NCBI RefSeq assembly: GCF_009733595.1
Contig: NZ_WOFH01000003.1
Span: forward strand, 558,001 to 622,000
Length of the DNA stretch: 64,000 nucleotides
Direction of reading: 5' to 3'
DNA from: Actinomadura litoris
GTDB lineage: Bacteria > Actinomycetota > Actinomycetes > Streptosporangiales > Streptosporangiaceae
Below the pieces are notes generated by a model. The model saw only the letters and a list, made by a program, of their open reading frames with translations. It was not told where the DNA came from and made no database searches. This document shows, one piece after another, positions 52,699-60,887 of the stretch (the first letter of the stretch is position 1; each line of letters starts with the position of its first letter). The position numbers and the translations under genes were made by a program.

Positions 52699-53550
52699 TC
52701 AGGTTCGGCCGAGGCGCAGGCCGGGGAGCATGTCCCAGCCGACGGTCTCCAGCACGGCGCGGAGCTGCGGCGACACGCGGTCGAGGACGATCCCGCCGGG
52801 CCCTTCGCGGCTCGCCGCGATCGCGGCGAGGATGTTGATGGCGCCGAGGTCGATGAAGTCGAGCCGGGCGAGGTCGAGGTGGAGGTCGCCGCCCCCGGCG
52901 CGGGAGGCCGAGGCGGTGAGCTCGCGGTCGAGCACCGTGTGCCGGGACGCGTCCAGCTCGCCCGACAGCGCGAGCCCGGCGGGACGGAACGTCCGCACGA
53001 TCCGGAGCACCGCGTCCTCGAACTCGGGGTCGGGCGCGGCGAACACGGTGTGCCCCTCGCCGAGCGCGTCCGGCTCGCCGGGGTTGCAGCGGCGCCGGTC
53101 GAACTGGCAGAGCGCCATGACCTGGGTGCTCGGCGGCACGGTCCGCTCCAGGTGGCGCTCGAAGTACAGCACCCGCTCCAGCCCGGCGGGCGAGCGCAGC
53201 GCGCGGGTCAGGTCGGCGGCGACGCGGATCGCGCGGTAGCCGTCCCGCGCGGCGCGGTCGATCTCGGCGGCCGCGGCCGCGACGGCCGCCGCCGGGTCGA
53301 ACGTGCCGCCCTCGCGCGGCCCGGCGGGCAGGAAGGTCAGCGTTCCGGCGGGCGCGTCGGCGGGGACGCCGGGGACGGCGTCGCAGGCCGACCCGGCGAG
53401 GTAGACGACCTTCTCCTGCGCGAGCAGCCCGTCGCGGACGAACGCGCCGGTGATGTGCCGCTGCTCGTCCTCGCCGCCGTAGAAGAGGCACGCGTGATCG
53501 CCGGGCCGCAGGTCGCGGACCGGCCGGTGGATGGACCAGAGGGTCTCCAT
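52699..53550 (-). CDS. MEDS-STAS regulatory protein 3
   Basis: 283 residues. MEDS 12-175: LRPGDHACLFYGGEDEQRHI, FVRDGLLAQEKVVYLAGS, GYRAIRVAADLTRALRSP, VMALCQFDRRRCNPGEPDAL. STAS 180-280: GELDASRHTVLDREL, LHLDLARLDFIDLGAINIL; the phospho-Ser position is Gly (DLGAI, 234-238). Last gene of a four-gene leftward cluster, 89 bp after the preceding ATPase gene. Confidence 0.85.
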   Translation of the reverse strand: METLWSIHRPVRDLRPGDHACLFYGGEDEQRHITGAFVRDGLLAQEKVVYLAGSACDAVPGVPADAPAGTLTFLPAGPREGGTFDPAAAVAAAAAEIDRAARDGYRAIRVAADLTRALRSPAGLERVLYFERHLERTVPPSTQVMALCQFDRRRCNPGEPDALGEGHTVFAAPDPEFEDAVLRIVRTFRPAGLALSGELDASRHTVLDRELTASASRAGGGDLHLDLARLDFIDLGAINILAAIAASREGPGGIVLDRVSPQLRAVLETVGWDMLPGLRLGRT

Positions 53551-53639
53551 GACGCCTCCAGGTTACGGTGCGGCGACCCTCCGCAGGGGGCGCTCGCCCA
53601 CCGGGGTTTGCCGCTATCTGAGACCCAGAACGAAACCGG

Positions 53640-54557
53640 TCACCGGCGGACGCGCAGCCGCACGAACGTGCCGTCCCACCCGGCGCGCAGCTCCATCAGA
53701 TCGACCAGGAGCCGGACCGTCCACAGCCCGAAACCGCGTTGCAGCGCCGACCCGGGCGGGATGAAGCCGGTGAGCGGGCTCGGCCGCCAGAAGCCGTTGT
53801 CGCCGATTTCGCAGACGAGGTCGGCGCACTCGCGCCACACCCACAGCCCCATCGGCGGGATGCCGTGCTGGAGCGCGTTCGCCGCGACCTCGTTGGCGGC
53901 GGTGACGAGGTTCTGCGCGGGCTGGCGGGCCAGGCCGTGCGTCAGCGCCCGCTCGGCGACGAACGAGCGCAGCGCGTGCAGGTCGTGGCCGTCGATCGCC
54001 AGGTACTCGGCGTCGCACGGCCGCGCCGGGCGGCGGCCCCGGTCGCATTTCGCGCCGAACGTCGCCGGGTCGACATAGGAGTCGTTGCCGCCGGTGCGGC
54101 CGTCGCACAGCAGCAGCGGATGCGTCCGCCGGGCCTCGTCGAGCACGCGCGGGGGCAGCGACCCGGTGTCGTAGGGGCACAGCGCCCGCGCGCCCGAGCC
54201 CGCGAACACCACGTTGATCAGCGACTCGTAGCGGATCCACTCCAGCGTCTGCCGGTCGTCCCAGCCGTCCCAGACGGGCTCGGCCAGCGCGCAGACGCTG
54301 CGCGGCGCGCTCTGCGCCACGATCGTCTGGTAGTCGCGCAGGGTGCGGACGGGATGCCGGTAGAAATCCGCCGAGTCGAAGTAGGCGATGGCGGCGCCCT
54401 TCGGCTCGAAGACCTCGCGCAGCGCGGACAGGTTGGGCTCGCGCACCACCGCGACCACGGCCTGCCCCCGCTCCAGCCCCGACCGCAGGTAGGGGACGGT
54501 GACCGACAGGAAGTCCGCGTGGTCGTCGTACAGGAACGCCCGGTGCTCCAGTGTCAT
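53640..54557 (-). CDS. MEDS-HATPase regulatory protein 2
   Basis: 305 residues; ATG shares a base with the upstream STAS gene stop (TGATG). MEDS-like 1-180: FLYDDHADFLSVTVPYLRSG, CALAEPVWDGWDDRQTLEWI, RYESLINVVFAGSGARALCP. GHKL ATPase 200-305: N-box TAANEVAANALQHG, CEIGDNGFW (G1), RGFGLWTVRLLVDLMELR (G2). More canonical ATPase motifs than the cluster A protein, so kinase activity is plausible. Confidence 0.86.
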   Translation of the reverse strand: MTLEHRAFLYDDHADFLSVTVPYLRSGLERGQAVVAVVREPNLSALREVFEPKGAAIAYFDSADFYRHPVRTLRDYQTIVAQSAPRSVCALAEPVWDGWDDRQTLEWIRYESLINVVFAGSGARALCPYDTGSLPPRVLDEARRTHPLLLCDGRTGGNDSYVDPATFGAKCDRGRRPARPCDAEYLAIDGHDLHALRSFVAERALTHGLARQPAQNLVTAANEVAANALQHGIPPMGLWVWRECADLVCEIGDNGFWRPSPLTGFIPPGSALQRGFGLWTVRLLVDLMELRAGWDGTFVRLRVRR

Positions 54558-55522
54558 CAGAGGACGTCCTCCGTCTCCGGGAGCCCGTCGCCGCCGCGGG
54601 TCAGGCCGGGCAGCCGGTGCCAGCCGACCATCTCGATGACGTTCTCGACGTCGGGCGGGAGGTGGTCGAGGACGAGCGCCTCGTCGGCGTGCAGCCGGGT
54701 GGCGTGCTGCGCCAGCAGGCCCAGCCCGCCGAGGTCGATGAAGCCGAGCCGGGAGAAGTCGAGGTGGACCCGCCGCCGGGCGGTGCTCACCTGGGCGAGC
54801 TTCTCGGCGAACACGGCGTGTCTGGCGGCGTCGAGTTCGCCCTCGACGCGCAGCCCGTTGGGCTCGAAGGTGCGCACGATCTTCAGGATCCCGTCGTCGA
54901 ATTCGGGGTTCACTTCCACCAGGACCTCGTGGGTATCCCGTAGGGCGACCAGCTGGTCGCGCGGGCAGGCGCGCCGGTCGACCTGGCAGATGGCCATCGC
55001 CATCGTGCTGGGCGACACGGCGTCGCCGACGCGGTGCTCGCAGCCGAGCATGCGCGGCAGGCCGGCGGCCTCCGGACCGTTCAGCACCCAGCTGTGGTCG
55101 GTCGTCAGCCGGACGGCGCGGAAGCCCTGCCCGAACGCCGCCTCGACCTCGCGGGACAGGGTGTCGAGCATCATCGCGGGCTCGAAGCCGCCGTCGCGGT
55201 CGAGGCAGGCGTCGCGGCGGGCGATGACGCGCAGCTGGCCCGTCCTGGTGTAGGCGGCGAGGCCGGCGCGGAGGTCGGCCTGGGAGTCGGCGTCGGCCGG
55301 GTCGCCCGCGCGGACGCCGGGGCGGGGAGCGGGAGTCAGCCCCGGCAGCGACTCGGGCGGCAGGTCGGTGACGTAGACGACCTTCTCGTTCGTCTGCAAA
55401 CCCTCGCGGACGAAGGGGCCGATGACGGCGTCGCGCTCGGCGGCGCCGGAGTAGGCCAGCCAGGCGTGATCGCCCGGTCGTACGGCGCTGACGGGTCGCT
55501 TGGCGAACCAGGGTGTCTCCAT
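54557..55522 (-). CDS. MEDS-STAS regulatory protein 4
   Basis: 321 residues from ATG 55520-55522; longer frame unsupported. MEDS 12-205 with an insert (60-100): VRPGDHAWLAYSGAAERDAV, FVREGLQTNEKVVYVTDL, GFRAVRLTTDHSWVLNGP, AMAICQVDRRACPRDQLVAL. STAS 215-310: GELDAARHAVFAEKL, VHLDFSRLGFIDLGGLGLLA; phospho-Ser replaced by Gly (DLGGL, 263-267). Pairs with the overlapping downstream ATPase gene. Confidence 0.85.
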   Translation of the reverse strand: METPWFAKRPVSAVRPGDHAWLAYSGAAERDAVIGPFVREGLQTNEKVVYVTDLPPESLPGLTPAPRPGVRAGDPADADSQADLRAGLAAYTRTGQLRVIARRDACLDRDGGFEPAMMLDTLSREVEAAFGQGFRAVRLTTDHSWVLNGPEAAGLPRMLGCEHRVGDAVSPSTMAMAICQVDRRACPRDQLVALRDTHEVLVEVNPEFDDGILKIVRTFEPNGLRVEGELDAARHAVFAEKLAQVSTARRRVHLDFSRLGFIDLGGLGLLAQHATRLHADEALVLDHLPPDVENVIEMVGWHRLPGLTRGGDGLPETEDVL

Positions 55523-55602
55523 GGCCTGCCCATCGAGGTTGTCACGGATTCGTCCAGGGTACGCCGGTCCCGCGGTTTTGGAAGCCCAACGCATATGTTC
55601 GA

Positions 55603-56604
55603 TCACACTCCGTTGACGCTCTCCGCCGGCACGGCCGGTAGCGCGAGCCTCAGCCGGACGGTCGTGCCGCCGTCACCGGCGCGAATCTGGACGATCGAGC
55701 ACAGCAGGCGGACCGCCCACAGCCCGAACCGTCCGCCGCCCTCCGCGCCGGTCTCGCCGCCCGTCCCGTCCACGGCGGGCCGGGGCGGGACGAGCCCGTA
55801 GGCCGCGCCGGAGGGCCACCGCCCCTCGTCGGTGACCTCGCACACGAGCGCGGGCCCGCCGGACGCGTCGGTCCACAGCCGCAGGACGATCGGCGGCTCG
55901 CCGTGCCGCAGCGCGTTGGTGACGACCTCGGTGACCGCGACCAGCAGCCGCTGGACGCCCTCCTCGGGCAGCCGCGTCTGCCGCGCGTAGTCGCTCACGT
56001 AGGCGCGCAGCCAGTACAGGTCGGGACGGTCGATCTTCAGCGCGTCGGCGTCGCCGGGCGGGGGAGGCAGCGGCTCGCCGTCGCAGAGCGCGCTGTAGGC
56101 CCAAGGGTCCATGTAGCCGGGGTTCGCCACGGCCCGGACGCCGCGCAGCGACTCGGGGTGGGTGCGGCGCGCGGCGGCGACGACGCCCGCCGGGAGCGAG
56201 GCCGCGTACGGGCACAGCAGCGACGCGCCGGTGCCCTGGAACGCCACGTTCACGATCGCCTCGACCCGCTGCCACTCGATGACCTCCAGCGGCGGGCGCG
56301 ACGCCCACACCGGGTCGCCGAGCACGCGCAGCCGCCGCCCCTGCCAGGCGGTGTTGTCGGCGTCGCCGAGGCAGTCGGCGAGCGTGCGGGTCGGGTGGGC
56401 GTACCAGGTCGCGGCGTCGGCGAACTCGACCCCGGCGGCGGCCGGGCCGAGGGCGTCGCGCAGCAGCTCCTCGCGTCCGACGCCGGTGACCGCGACGACC
56501 CGGTCGCCCGCGTCCACGCCGTCGCGCAGGAAGGGCAGCGCGCCGCCGAGGAACTCGTCGACCCCGTCATAGGGCAGTACGCGGTGGGTGAAGGAAGCGC
56601 TCAC
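55603..56604 (-). CDS. MEDS-HATPase regulatory protein 3
   Basis: 333 residues from GTG 56602-56604; an upstream start would add 16 residues. MEDS-like 4-190: VLPYDGVDEFLGGALPFLRD, LGDPVWASRPPLEVIEWQRV, EAIVNVAFQGTGASLLCPY. GHKL ATPase 205-333: LLVAVTEVVTNALRHGEPP (N-box), CEVTDEGRWPSG (G1), GRFGLWAVRLLCSIVQIR (G2). First gene of cluster B, so its promoter is in the 108-bp gap to the TetR gene. Confidence 0.86.
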   Translation of the reverse strand: MSASFTHRVLPYDGVDEFLGGALPFLRDGVDAGDRVVAVTGVGREELLRDALGPAAAGVEFADAATWYAHPTRTLADCLGDADNTAWQGRRLRVLGDPVWASRPPLEVIEWQRVEAIVNVAFQGTGASLLCPYAASLPAGVVAAARRTHPESLRGVRAVANPGYMDPWAYSALCDGEPLPPPPGDADALKIDRPDLYWLRAYVSDYARQTRLPEEGVQRLLVAVTEVVTNALRHGEPPIVLRLWTDASGGPALVCEVTDEGRWPSGAAYGLVPPRPAVDGTGGETGAEGGGRFGLWAVRLLCSIVQIRAGDGGTTVRLRLALPAVPAESVNGV

Positions 56605-56712
56605 GGTGGCCCACCCGGTTCTGATCACGATGATCATGGCGATGCCGTCCACCCGGCGCGGGCGGACGCACCCAGCGTAGGCCGCGCGGCCCCGCCGCGC
56701 AGGCCGGGAATT

Positions 56713-57342
56713 TCACATACCGCGATTCGGGACAGGACCGAAATGTCCCTCCGGGCGGGTTCGCCGTGCCAGCGCCGCCCGCAGGCCCGGAGCGAACCGC
56801 GCGATTAATTCATCCGCCGGCATGGAGGCGACCGGCTCCACGGCCAGCACATAGCGGACGAAGATCACCCCGGCGAGCTGGGTGCCGAACGCGGCGGCGC
56901 GGCCCCGGGCGTCGACGCCGCCGATGTGCTCGGCGATGCGGTCGATCATCTCGTGGCCGATGACGTCGCGCAGCAGCCGGACCAGCTCGGGATCCTGCGT
57001 CGCGGCCGTCACCATCAGGCGCAGCGGGCGTCCGCTGGCGGGGTCGTCCCAGGCGCCGAGCAGTGCCCGCAGGACGCGTTCGGGCAGCGTGGCGGGGTCG
57101 CCGGGCAGCGCGGCGGCCAGCACGTCGGGCGGGTTGGCCAGGAGCCCGAGGACGGCGCCGAACAGGCCCTTCTTCGAGCCGAAGAAGTAGCTGATCAGCG
57201 CCGCGTCCACGCCGGCCTCGGCGGCGATCGAGCGCATCGTGACGGGCCCGTACCCCTCGGCCAGGAACCGGCGGCGCGCCACCGCGAGGATCTCCTCCCG
57301 GGTGTGCGAGCCGCCCGCCCGCCGCCCCCGCGATTTATTCAT
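56713..57342 (-). CDS. TetR-family transcriptional regulator
   Basis: 209 residues from ATG 57340-57342; the longer frame is not supported. Helix-turn-helix: SHTREEILAVARRRFLAEG, MRSIAAEAGVDAALISYFFG. C-terminal domain of the TetR_C-type with FGTQLAGVIFVRYVLAVEP. Divergent from an MFS exporter gene (91 bp), its likely target. Confidence 0.92.
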   Translation of the reverse strand: MNKSRGRRAGGSHTREEILAVARRRFLAEGYGPVTMRSIAAEAGVDAALISYFFGSKKGLFGAVLGLLANPPDVLAAALPGDPATLPERVLRALLGAWDDPASGRPLRLMVTAATQDPELVRLLRDVIGHEMIDRIAEHIGGVDARGRAAAFGTQLAGVIFVRYVLAVEPVASMPADELIARFAPGLRAALARRTRPEGHFGPVPNRGM

Positions 57343-57433
57343 CACGGTTGAAATATAGCCCTCCCGAGGACGAGATTCGAGGTGCCGCGCAGAGCGGCAG
57401 GCCCAGTCCAGGCCCAGCTCAAGGAGGCTTCCG

Positions 57434-58978
57434 ATGGCCATCACCCCACCGGCACCGGGCGGGACGCGGCGGGGCGTGCTGCCCGCCGTGATGCTCGCCC
57501 TCGCCACCGTCGTCTCGGCCGTGGCGTCCCTCAACACGGCGGTGCCCTCCATCGCCCGCGACACCGGCGCCACCCAGACGCAGCTCGCCTGGATCATCGA
57601 CGCCTACGCGCTCGTGTTCGCCGCGCTGCTGCTCCTCGGCGGCGCCGTCGGCGACCGCTACGGCCGCCGCCGCGCGCTCGCCGCCGGGCTCGCGGTGTTC
57701 GGCGCCGGATCGGCCGCCGCGATGCTCGCGAGCGACCCCGGCTGGCTGATCGCGATGCGCGGCGTCCTCGGCGTGGGCGCCGCGCTGGTGATGCCCGCGA
57801 CGCTGTCCACGATCACCGCCACGTTCCCGGCCGAGCGGCGGACCCGCGCGGTCGGCGCCTGGGCGGGCGTCGCGGGCGCGAGCGCGATCTTCGGGCTGCT
57901 CGTCTCGGGCGGCCTGCTGGAGGCGTGGTCGTGGCGCTCGGTGTTCGCGCTGAACGTCGCGCTGTCGGTGGTCGCGCTGGCGGCGACGCTCGCGGTCGTC
58001 CCCGAGTCGGCCGACGCGGCGGCGCCGAGGCTGGACGTCGCCGGCGCGCTGATCACCGTCGCCGGCCTCGGCGCGGGCGTCTACTCGGTCATCGAGGCGC
58101 CCGCCGAGGGCTGGACGAGCGCCCGGACGCTGCTCGGCCTCGCGGTCGCGGTCCTCGTGCTCGCCGGTTTCGTGGCCTGGGAGCTGCGCCGGCCGAACCC
58201 GCTGCTCGACCCGAGGCTGTTCCGCGTCCGCGCCTTCTCGGCGGGCGCCCTCTCGCTCACCGTCCAGTTCTTCGCGTTCTTCGGGTTCGTGTTCGTCGTC
58301 CTCCAGTACATGCAGCTGGTGCGGGGCGACAGCGCGCTGCTCGCGGCGGTGGGGCTGCTGCCGATGGCGGTCACGATGATGCCGTTCGCGCGCGGCGCCG
58401 CGCCCCGGCTGGCGGCGCGGGCGGGGGCGCGGCCGGTGGTCGTCGCGGGGCTGGCGCTGGTCGCCGCGGGCATGCTCGTGCTGTCGCGGCTGGACGAGGG
58501 GAGCGGCTACTGGACGCTGCTCGCCGGGCTGATCCCGCTCGGCGCCGGGATGGGCCTCGCGATGCCCCCGGCCACGGCGGCGGTCACCGACGCGCTGCCG
58601 CCGGAGAAGCAGGGCGTGGGCTCGGCGATGAACGACCTGGCGCGCGAGCTGGGCGGGGCGCTCGGCATCGCGGTGCTCGGCAGCCTCGTCCAGTCCGCCT
58701 ATCGGGCGAACCTGGACCCCGAGGGCCTTCCCGCGCCCGCCGCCGAGCAGGCCAGGACGTCCCTCGCGACGGCCGCCCGCCTCGGCCCGGACGTCGCGGC
58801 GCAGGCGCGGGCGGCGTTCGCGGACGGGATGCACGTCGCGTTCCTGTCGGCGGCGGTCGCGCTCACGGTCACGGCGGCGGTCGTCGCGGTGCTGCTGCGC
58901 CGTCCCGCGTCCCGGGACGGCGAAGTGCCCGGGACGGACACAGACCCGTCCCGGGCGCGCACCAATCTCCTTGCCTGA
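57434..58978 (+). CDS. MFS drug exporter, DHA2 (EmrB/QacA) family, 14 membrane spans
   Basis: 514 residues. Early text LNTAVPSIARDTGATQTQLAW, YALVFAALLLLGGAVGDRYG and RRRALAAGLAVFGAGS is motif A; RGVLGVGAALVMPATLSTIT and AVGAWAGVAGASAIFGLLVSG are motifs B/C. A second bundle follows, with MNDLARELGGALGIAVLGSL near the end. Proton-driven export of hydrophobic drugs or own metabolites; substrate unknown. Likely repressed by the divergent TetR. Confidence 0.93.
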   Translation: MAITPPAPGGTRRGVLPAVMLALATVVSAVASLNTAVPSIARDTGATQTQLAWIIDAYALVFAALLLLGGAVGDRYGRRRALAAGLAVFGAGSAAAMLASDPGWLIAMRGVLGVGAALVMPATLSTITATFPAERRTRAVGAWAGVAGASAIFGLLVSGGLLEAWSWRSVFALNVALSVVALAATLAVVPESADAAAPRLDVAGALITVAGLGAGVYSVIEAPAEGWTSARTLLGLAVAVLVLAGFVAWELRRPNPLLDPRLFRVRAFSAGALSLTVQFFAFFGFVFVVLQYMQLVRGDSALLAAVGLLPMAVTMMPFARGAAPRLAARAGARPVVVAGLALVAAGMLVLSRLDEGSGYWTLLAGLIPLGAGMGLAMPPATAAVTDALPPEKQGVGSAMNDLARELGGALGIAVLGSLVQSAYRANLDPEGLPAPAAEQARTSLATAARLGPDVAAQARAAFADGMHVAFLSAAVALTVTAAVVAVLLRRPASRDGEVPGTDTDPSRARTNLLA

Positions 58979-59005
58979 CCGGCGGCGCGGAACGCTAAGC
59001 TGAAC

Positions 59006-59024
59006 GCGCTCCCTCGCGGAGCGC
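59006..59024 (+). terminator. Hairpin between the MFS gene and the tRNA
   Basis: 7-bp stem GCGCTCC (59006-59012) and complement (59018-59024), loop of five, directly before the tRNA 5' end. It may end the MFS transcript, or be part of the tRNA leader. Confidence 0.45.
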
Positions 59025-59026
59025 CC

Positions 59027-59110
59027 GCGGGCGTGGCGAAGCAGGTATACGCGGCAGGTTTAGGTCCTGTTGGTGGAGACACCGTGGGGGTTCGAATCCC
59101 CCCGCCCGCA
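59027..59110 (+). tRNA. tRNA-Leu, anticodon UAG
   Basis: 84 bases. The 7-bp acceptor stem GCGGGCG / CGCCCGC closes at 59027-59033 and 59103-59109, discriminator A at 59110. Anticodon arm GCAGG-TTTAGGT-CCTGT gives loop TTTAGGT with anticodon TAG (reads CUA and related Leu codons). A long class II variable arm follows (TGGTGGAGACACC), then T-arm GGGGGTTCGAATCCCCC. CC follows the discriminator but CCA is not fully encoded. Confidence 0.96.
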
Positions 59111-59156
59111 CCCTCCCAGGTGCCGCCCCGGGCGCCGCGCCTCCAGGGCCGCCGCC

Positions 59157-59624
59157 TCAGACGCCGAGGTCGCGGCGGAGGCGCTCGACGTGGCCGGTGG
59201 CCTTCACGTTGTAGTACGCCTTCTCGACCTTGCCCTCGGCGTCCAGGATGAAGGTCGAGCGGATCACGCCGACGACGGCCTTCCCGTAGAGCTTCTTCTC
59301 GCCGTAGGCGCCGTAGGCGCGCAGCACCTCGGCGTCGGGGTCGGACAGGAGGGCGAAGGTCAGGCCCTCCTTCTCGCGGAACTTGGCGAGCTTGGCCGGG
59401 GCGTCGGGGGAGACGCCGACGACGGTGACGCCGGCGGACTCCAGGTCGGCGAGGCTGCCCTGGAAGTCGACCGACTCCTTGGTGCAGCCGGGCGTCATGG
59501 CCGCCGGGTAGAAGTAGAGGACCACCCGCTTCCCGCGCAGGGAGGCCAGCGACACCGGGGTGTCGTCGGCGTCGGGAAGCTCGAAATCGGGGGCGACGTC
59601 GCCCGGCTCTAGCCGCTGGGACAC
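59157..59624 (-). CDS. bcp: Bcp/PrxQ-type thiol peroxidase
   Basis: 155 residues from GTG 59622-59624. Thioredoxin-fold peroxiredoxin: DVAPDFELPDADDTPVSLAS, YFYPAAMTPGCTKESVDFQG, GVSPDAPAKLAKFREKEGL and VIRSTFILDAEGKVEKAYY. Peroxidatic Cys47 is present; the usual resolving Cys five residues later is Val52, so it would act as a 1-Cys enzyme or use another thiol. Reduces H2O2 and organic peroxides. Divergent from DUF3618, with a repeat-rich gap. Confidence 0.93.
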   Translation of the reverse strand: MSQRLEPGDVAPDFELPDADDTPVSLASLRGKRVVLYFYPAAMTPGCTKESVDFQGSLADLESAGVTVVGVSPDAPAKLAKFREKEGLTFALLSDPDAEVLRAYGAYGEKKLYGKAVVGVIRSTFILDAEGKVEKAYYNVKATGHVERLRRDLGV

Positions 59625-59720
59625 CCTGTCCCGCCTTTCGCTCGGTGAGGATCCACTCGGTTGGTGGATCCAACGGTACCGCCCGGGGTGCGGGCGGGCG
59701 TCCGGGGGGAAGACCTGCGA

Positions 59721-59787
59721 CACTGTTCGGATCATGCACGACACCGTTCGTGCATGGCTGTTCGTGCACAACTGTTCGGATCACGCA
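59721..59787. promoter_or_regulatory. Nested direct and inverted repeats in the bcp/DUF3618 divergent promoter
   Basis: ACTGTTCGGATCATGCA (59722-59738) recurs as ACTGTTCGGATCACGCA (59771-59787), one mismatch, 49 bp apart. Between them GTTCGTGCA occurs at 59746 and 59760. CATGCACGA (59733-59741) and TCGTGCATG (59748-59756) form a 9-bp inverted repeat around six bases. The array lies 25-90 bp from the DUF3618 start. Confidence 0.65.
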
Positions 59788-59812
59788 TGGCCCGACACGA
59801 TAAGGACACGGC

Positions 59813-60124
59813 ATGGCTGACAGGGCCCGCGACCCGGAGGCGCTGGAGCGGCAGATCGAGCGCACCCGTCTGGAGCTCGCCCGCACGATAGACGAGCTCG
59901 CCGACCGGGTGAACCCGAAGAACGTCGCGCGGCGGGGCGCCGACCGGTTGAAGGAGGAGGCCGCGCACGTCGCGCAGGCCGTCGGCGCGATCGTGCGGCC
60001 GGACGGCGAGGGCGACGGCGAGGAGCCGGGCGGCCCCGACCGGCGGCTGCTGCTCGCGGGCGCCGGAGTGGCGGTCACCGTGACCGTCCTCGTGCTGTGG
60101 CGCCGCAAGCGCAAACGCCGCTGA
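59813..60124 (+). CDS. DUF3618 membrane protein
   Basis: 103 residues. RDPEALERQIERTRLELART and IDELADRVNPKNVARRGADR are the DUF3618 pattern; one membrane helix (about 79-96, LLLAGAGVAVTVTVLVLW) and a very basic tail. Found in actinobacteria, often with DUF4235 or phage-holin-like proteins; function unknown. Confidence 0.92.
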   Translation: MADRARDPEALERQIERTRLELARTIDELADRVNPKNVARRGADRLKEEAAHVAQAVGAIVRPDGEGDGEEPGGPDRRLLLAGAGVAVTVTVLVLWRRKRKRR

Positions 60125-60136
60125 TCCAGGAGGAGG

Positions 60137-60162
60137 GGGCGCCGGGCCCGCGGCCGGCGCCC
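60137..60162. terminator. Hairpin between DUF3618 and the SIMPL gene
   Basis: 9-bp stem GGGCGCCGG (60137-60145) with complement at 60154-60162; flanking genes converge. Confidence 0.7.
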
Positions 60163-60175
60163 TGGCCGCCTCCGG

Positions 60176-60847
60176 TCAGTCCAGGGCGGGGGCGGTCGCG
60201 GTGAAGCGGGCCTCGACGGCGGCGCGGACGGTCTGCGTGGCCGGTTCCAGGTCGATCGACTCCGGCTCGCCCGGCGCGCCGCCGGGCGCGAGCCCGTACG
60301 CCGAGGCGAGCGCGACCCGCGGCGCGGCCGAGTCGCCGCTGGTCAGTCCCTCGTCGGCGAGTTCGACCAGGCCGGTGAGGCGGGCGCCGAGCGCCTCGGC
60401 GTAGCTGCGGGCGCGGGCGACGGCCTCGTGCACGGCCTGCCGGGCGGCGCGCCCGTGCACCTCGCTGTCGCGGCGCAGCGCCCAGTCGGGGCCGTTGACC
60501 GCGGTGCGCTCCAGGTCGCCGAGCCGGGTCACCAGCTCGCCGAGCACCGCGAAGTCCGCGACGGTGATCTTGATCCAGGCGGTGCCCTGGTAGGCGCGGA
60601 TGTCGCCCTCGCGCCGCCGGTACCTCAGCAGCGGGGTGATCGACAGCCCGCCGGTCTCCACCTTCTCGACCGCCTCGCCGTAGGACCGGACGAGGTCGAG
60701 GCAGCGCTGGTTGCGCTCGACGAGGCGGTCGAGCGCGGTCCGCCGGTCGTTCTCCTGCGACTGGACGTACACCGACAGCCGCGCGATCTCCGGGTCGACC
60801 TCCAGGACGGCCTCGCCGCGGACACTGATCAGGGGAGCGTCGCTCAT
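60176..60847 (-). CDS. SIMPL (DUF541) domain protein
   Basis: 223 residues from ATG 60845-60847. LISVRGEAVLEVDPEIARLS, SITPLLRYRRREGDIRAYQG, TAWIKITVADFAVLGELVTR, ARARSYAEALGARLTGLVEL follow the family. No signal peptide, so this member is probably cytosolic, unlike many secreted SIMPL proteins. Function unknown. Confidence 0.9.
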   Translation of the reverse strand: MSDAPLISVRGEAVLEVDPEIARLSVYVQSQENDRRTALDRLVERNQRCLDLVRSYGEAVEKVETGGLSITPLLRYRRREGDIRAYQGTAWIKITVADFAVLGELVTRLGDLERTAVNGPDWALRRDSEVHGRAARQAVHEAVARARSYAEALGARLTGLVELADEGLTSGDSAAPRVALASAYGLAPGGAPGEPESIDLEPATQTVRAAVEARFTATAPALD

Positions 60848-60887
60848 ACCGCCCAACCTAGACCGTCACAGTCCCCTGGCAGGCCCG

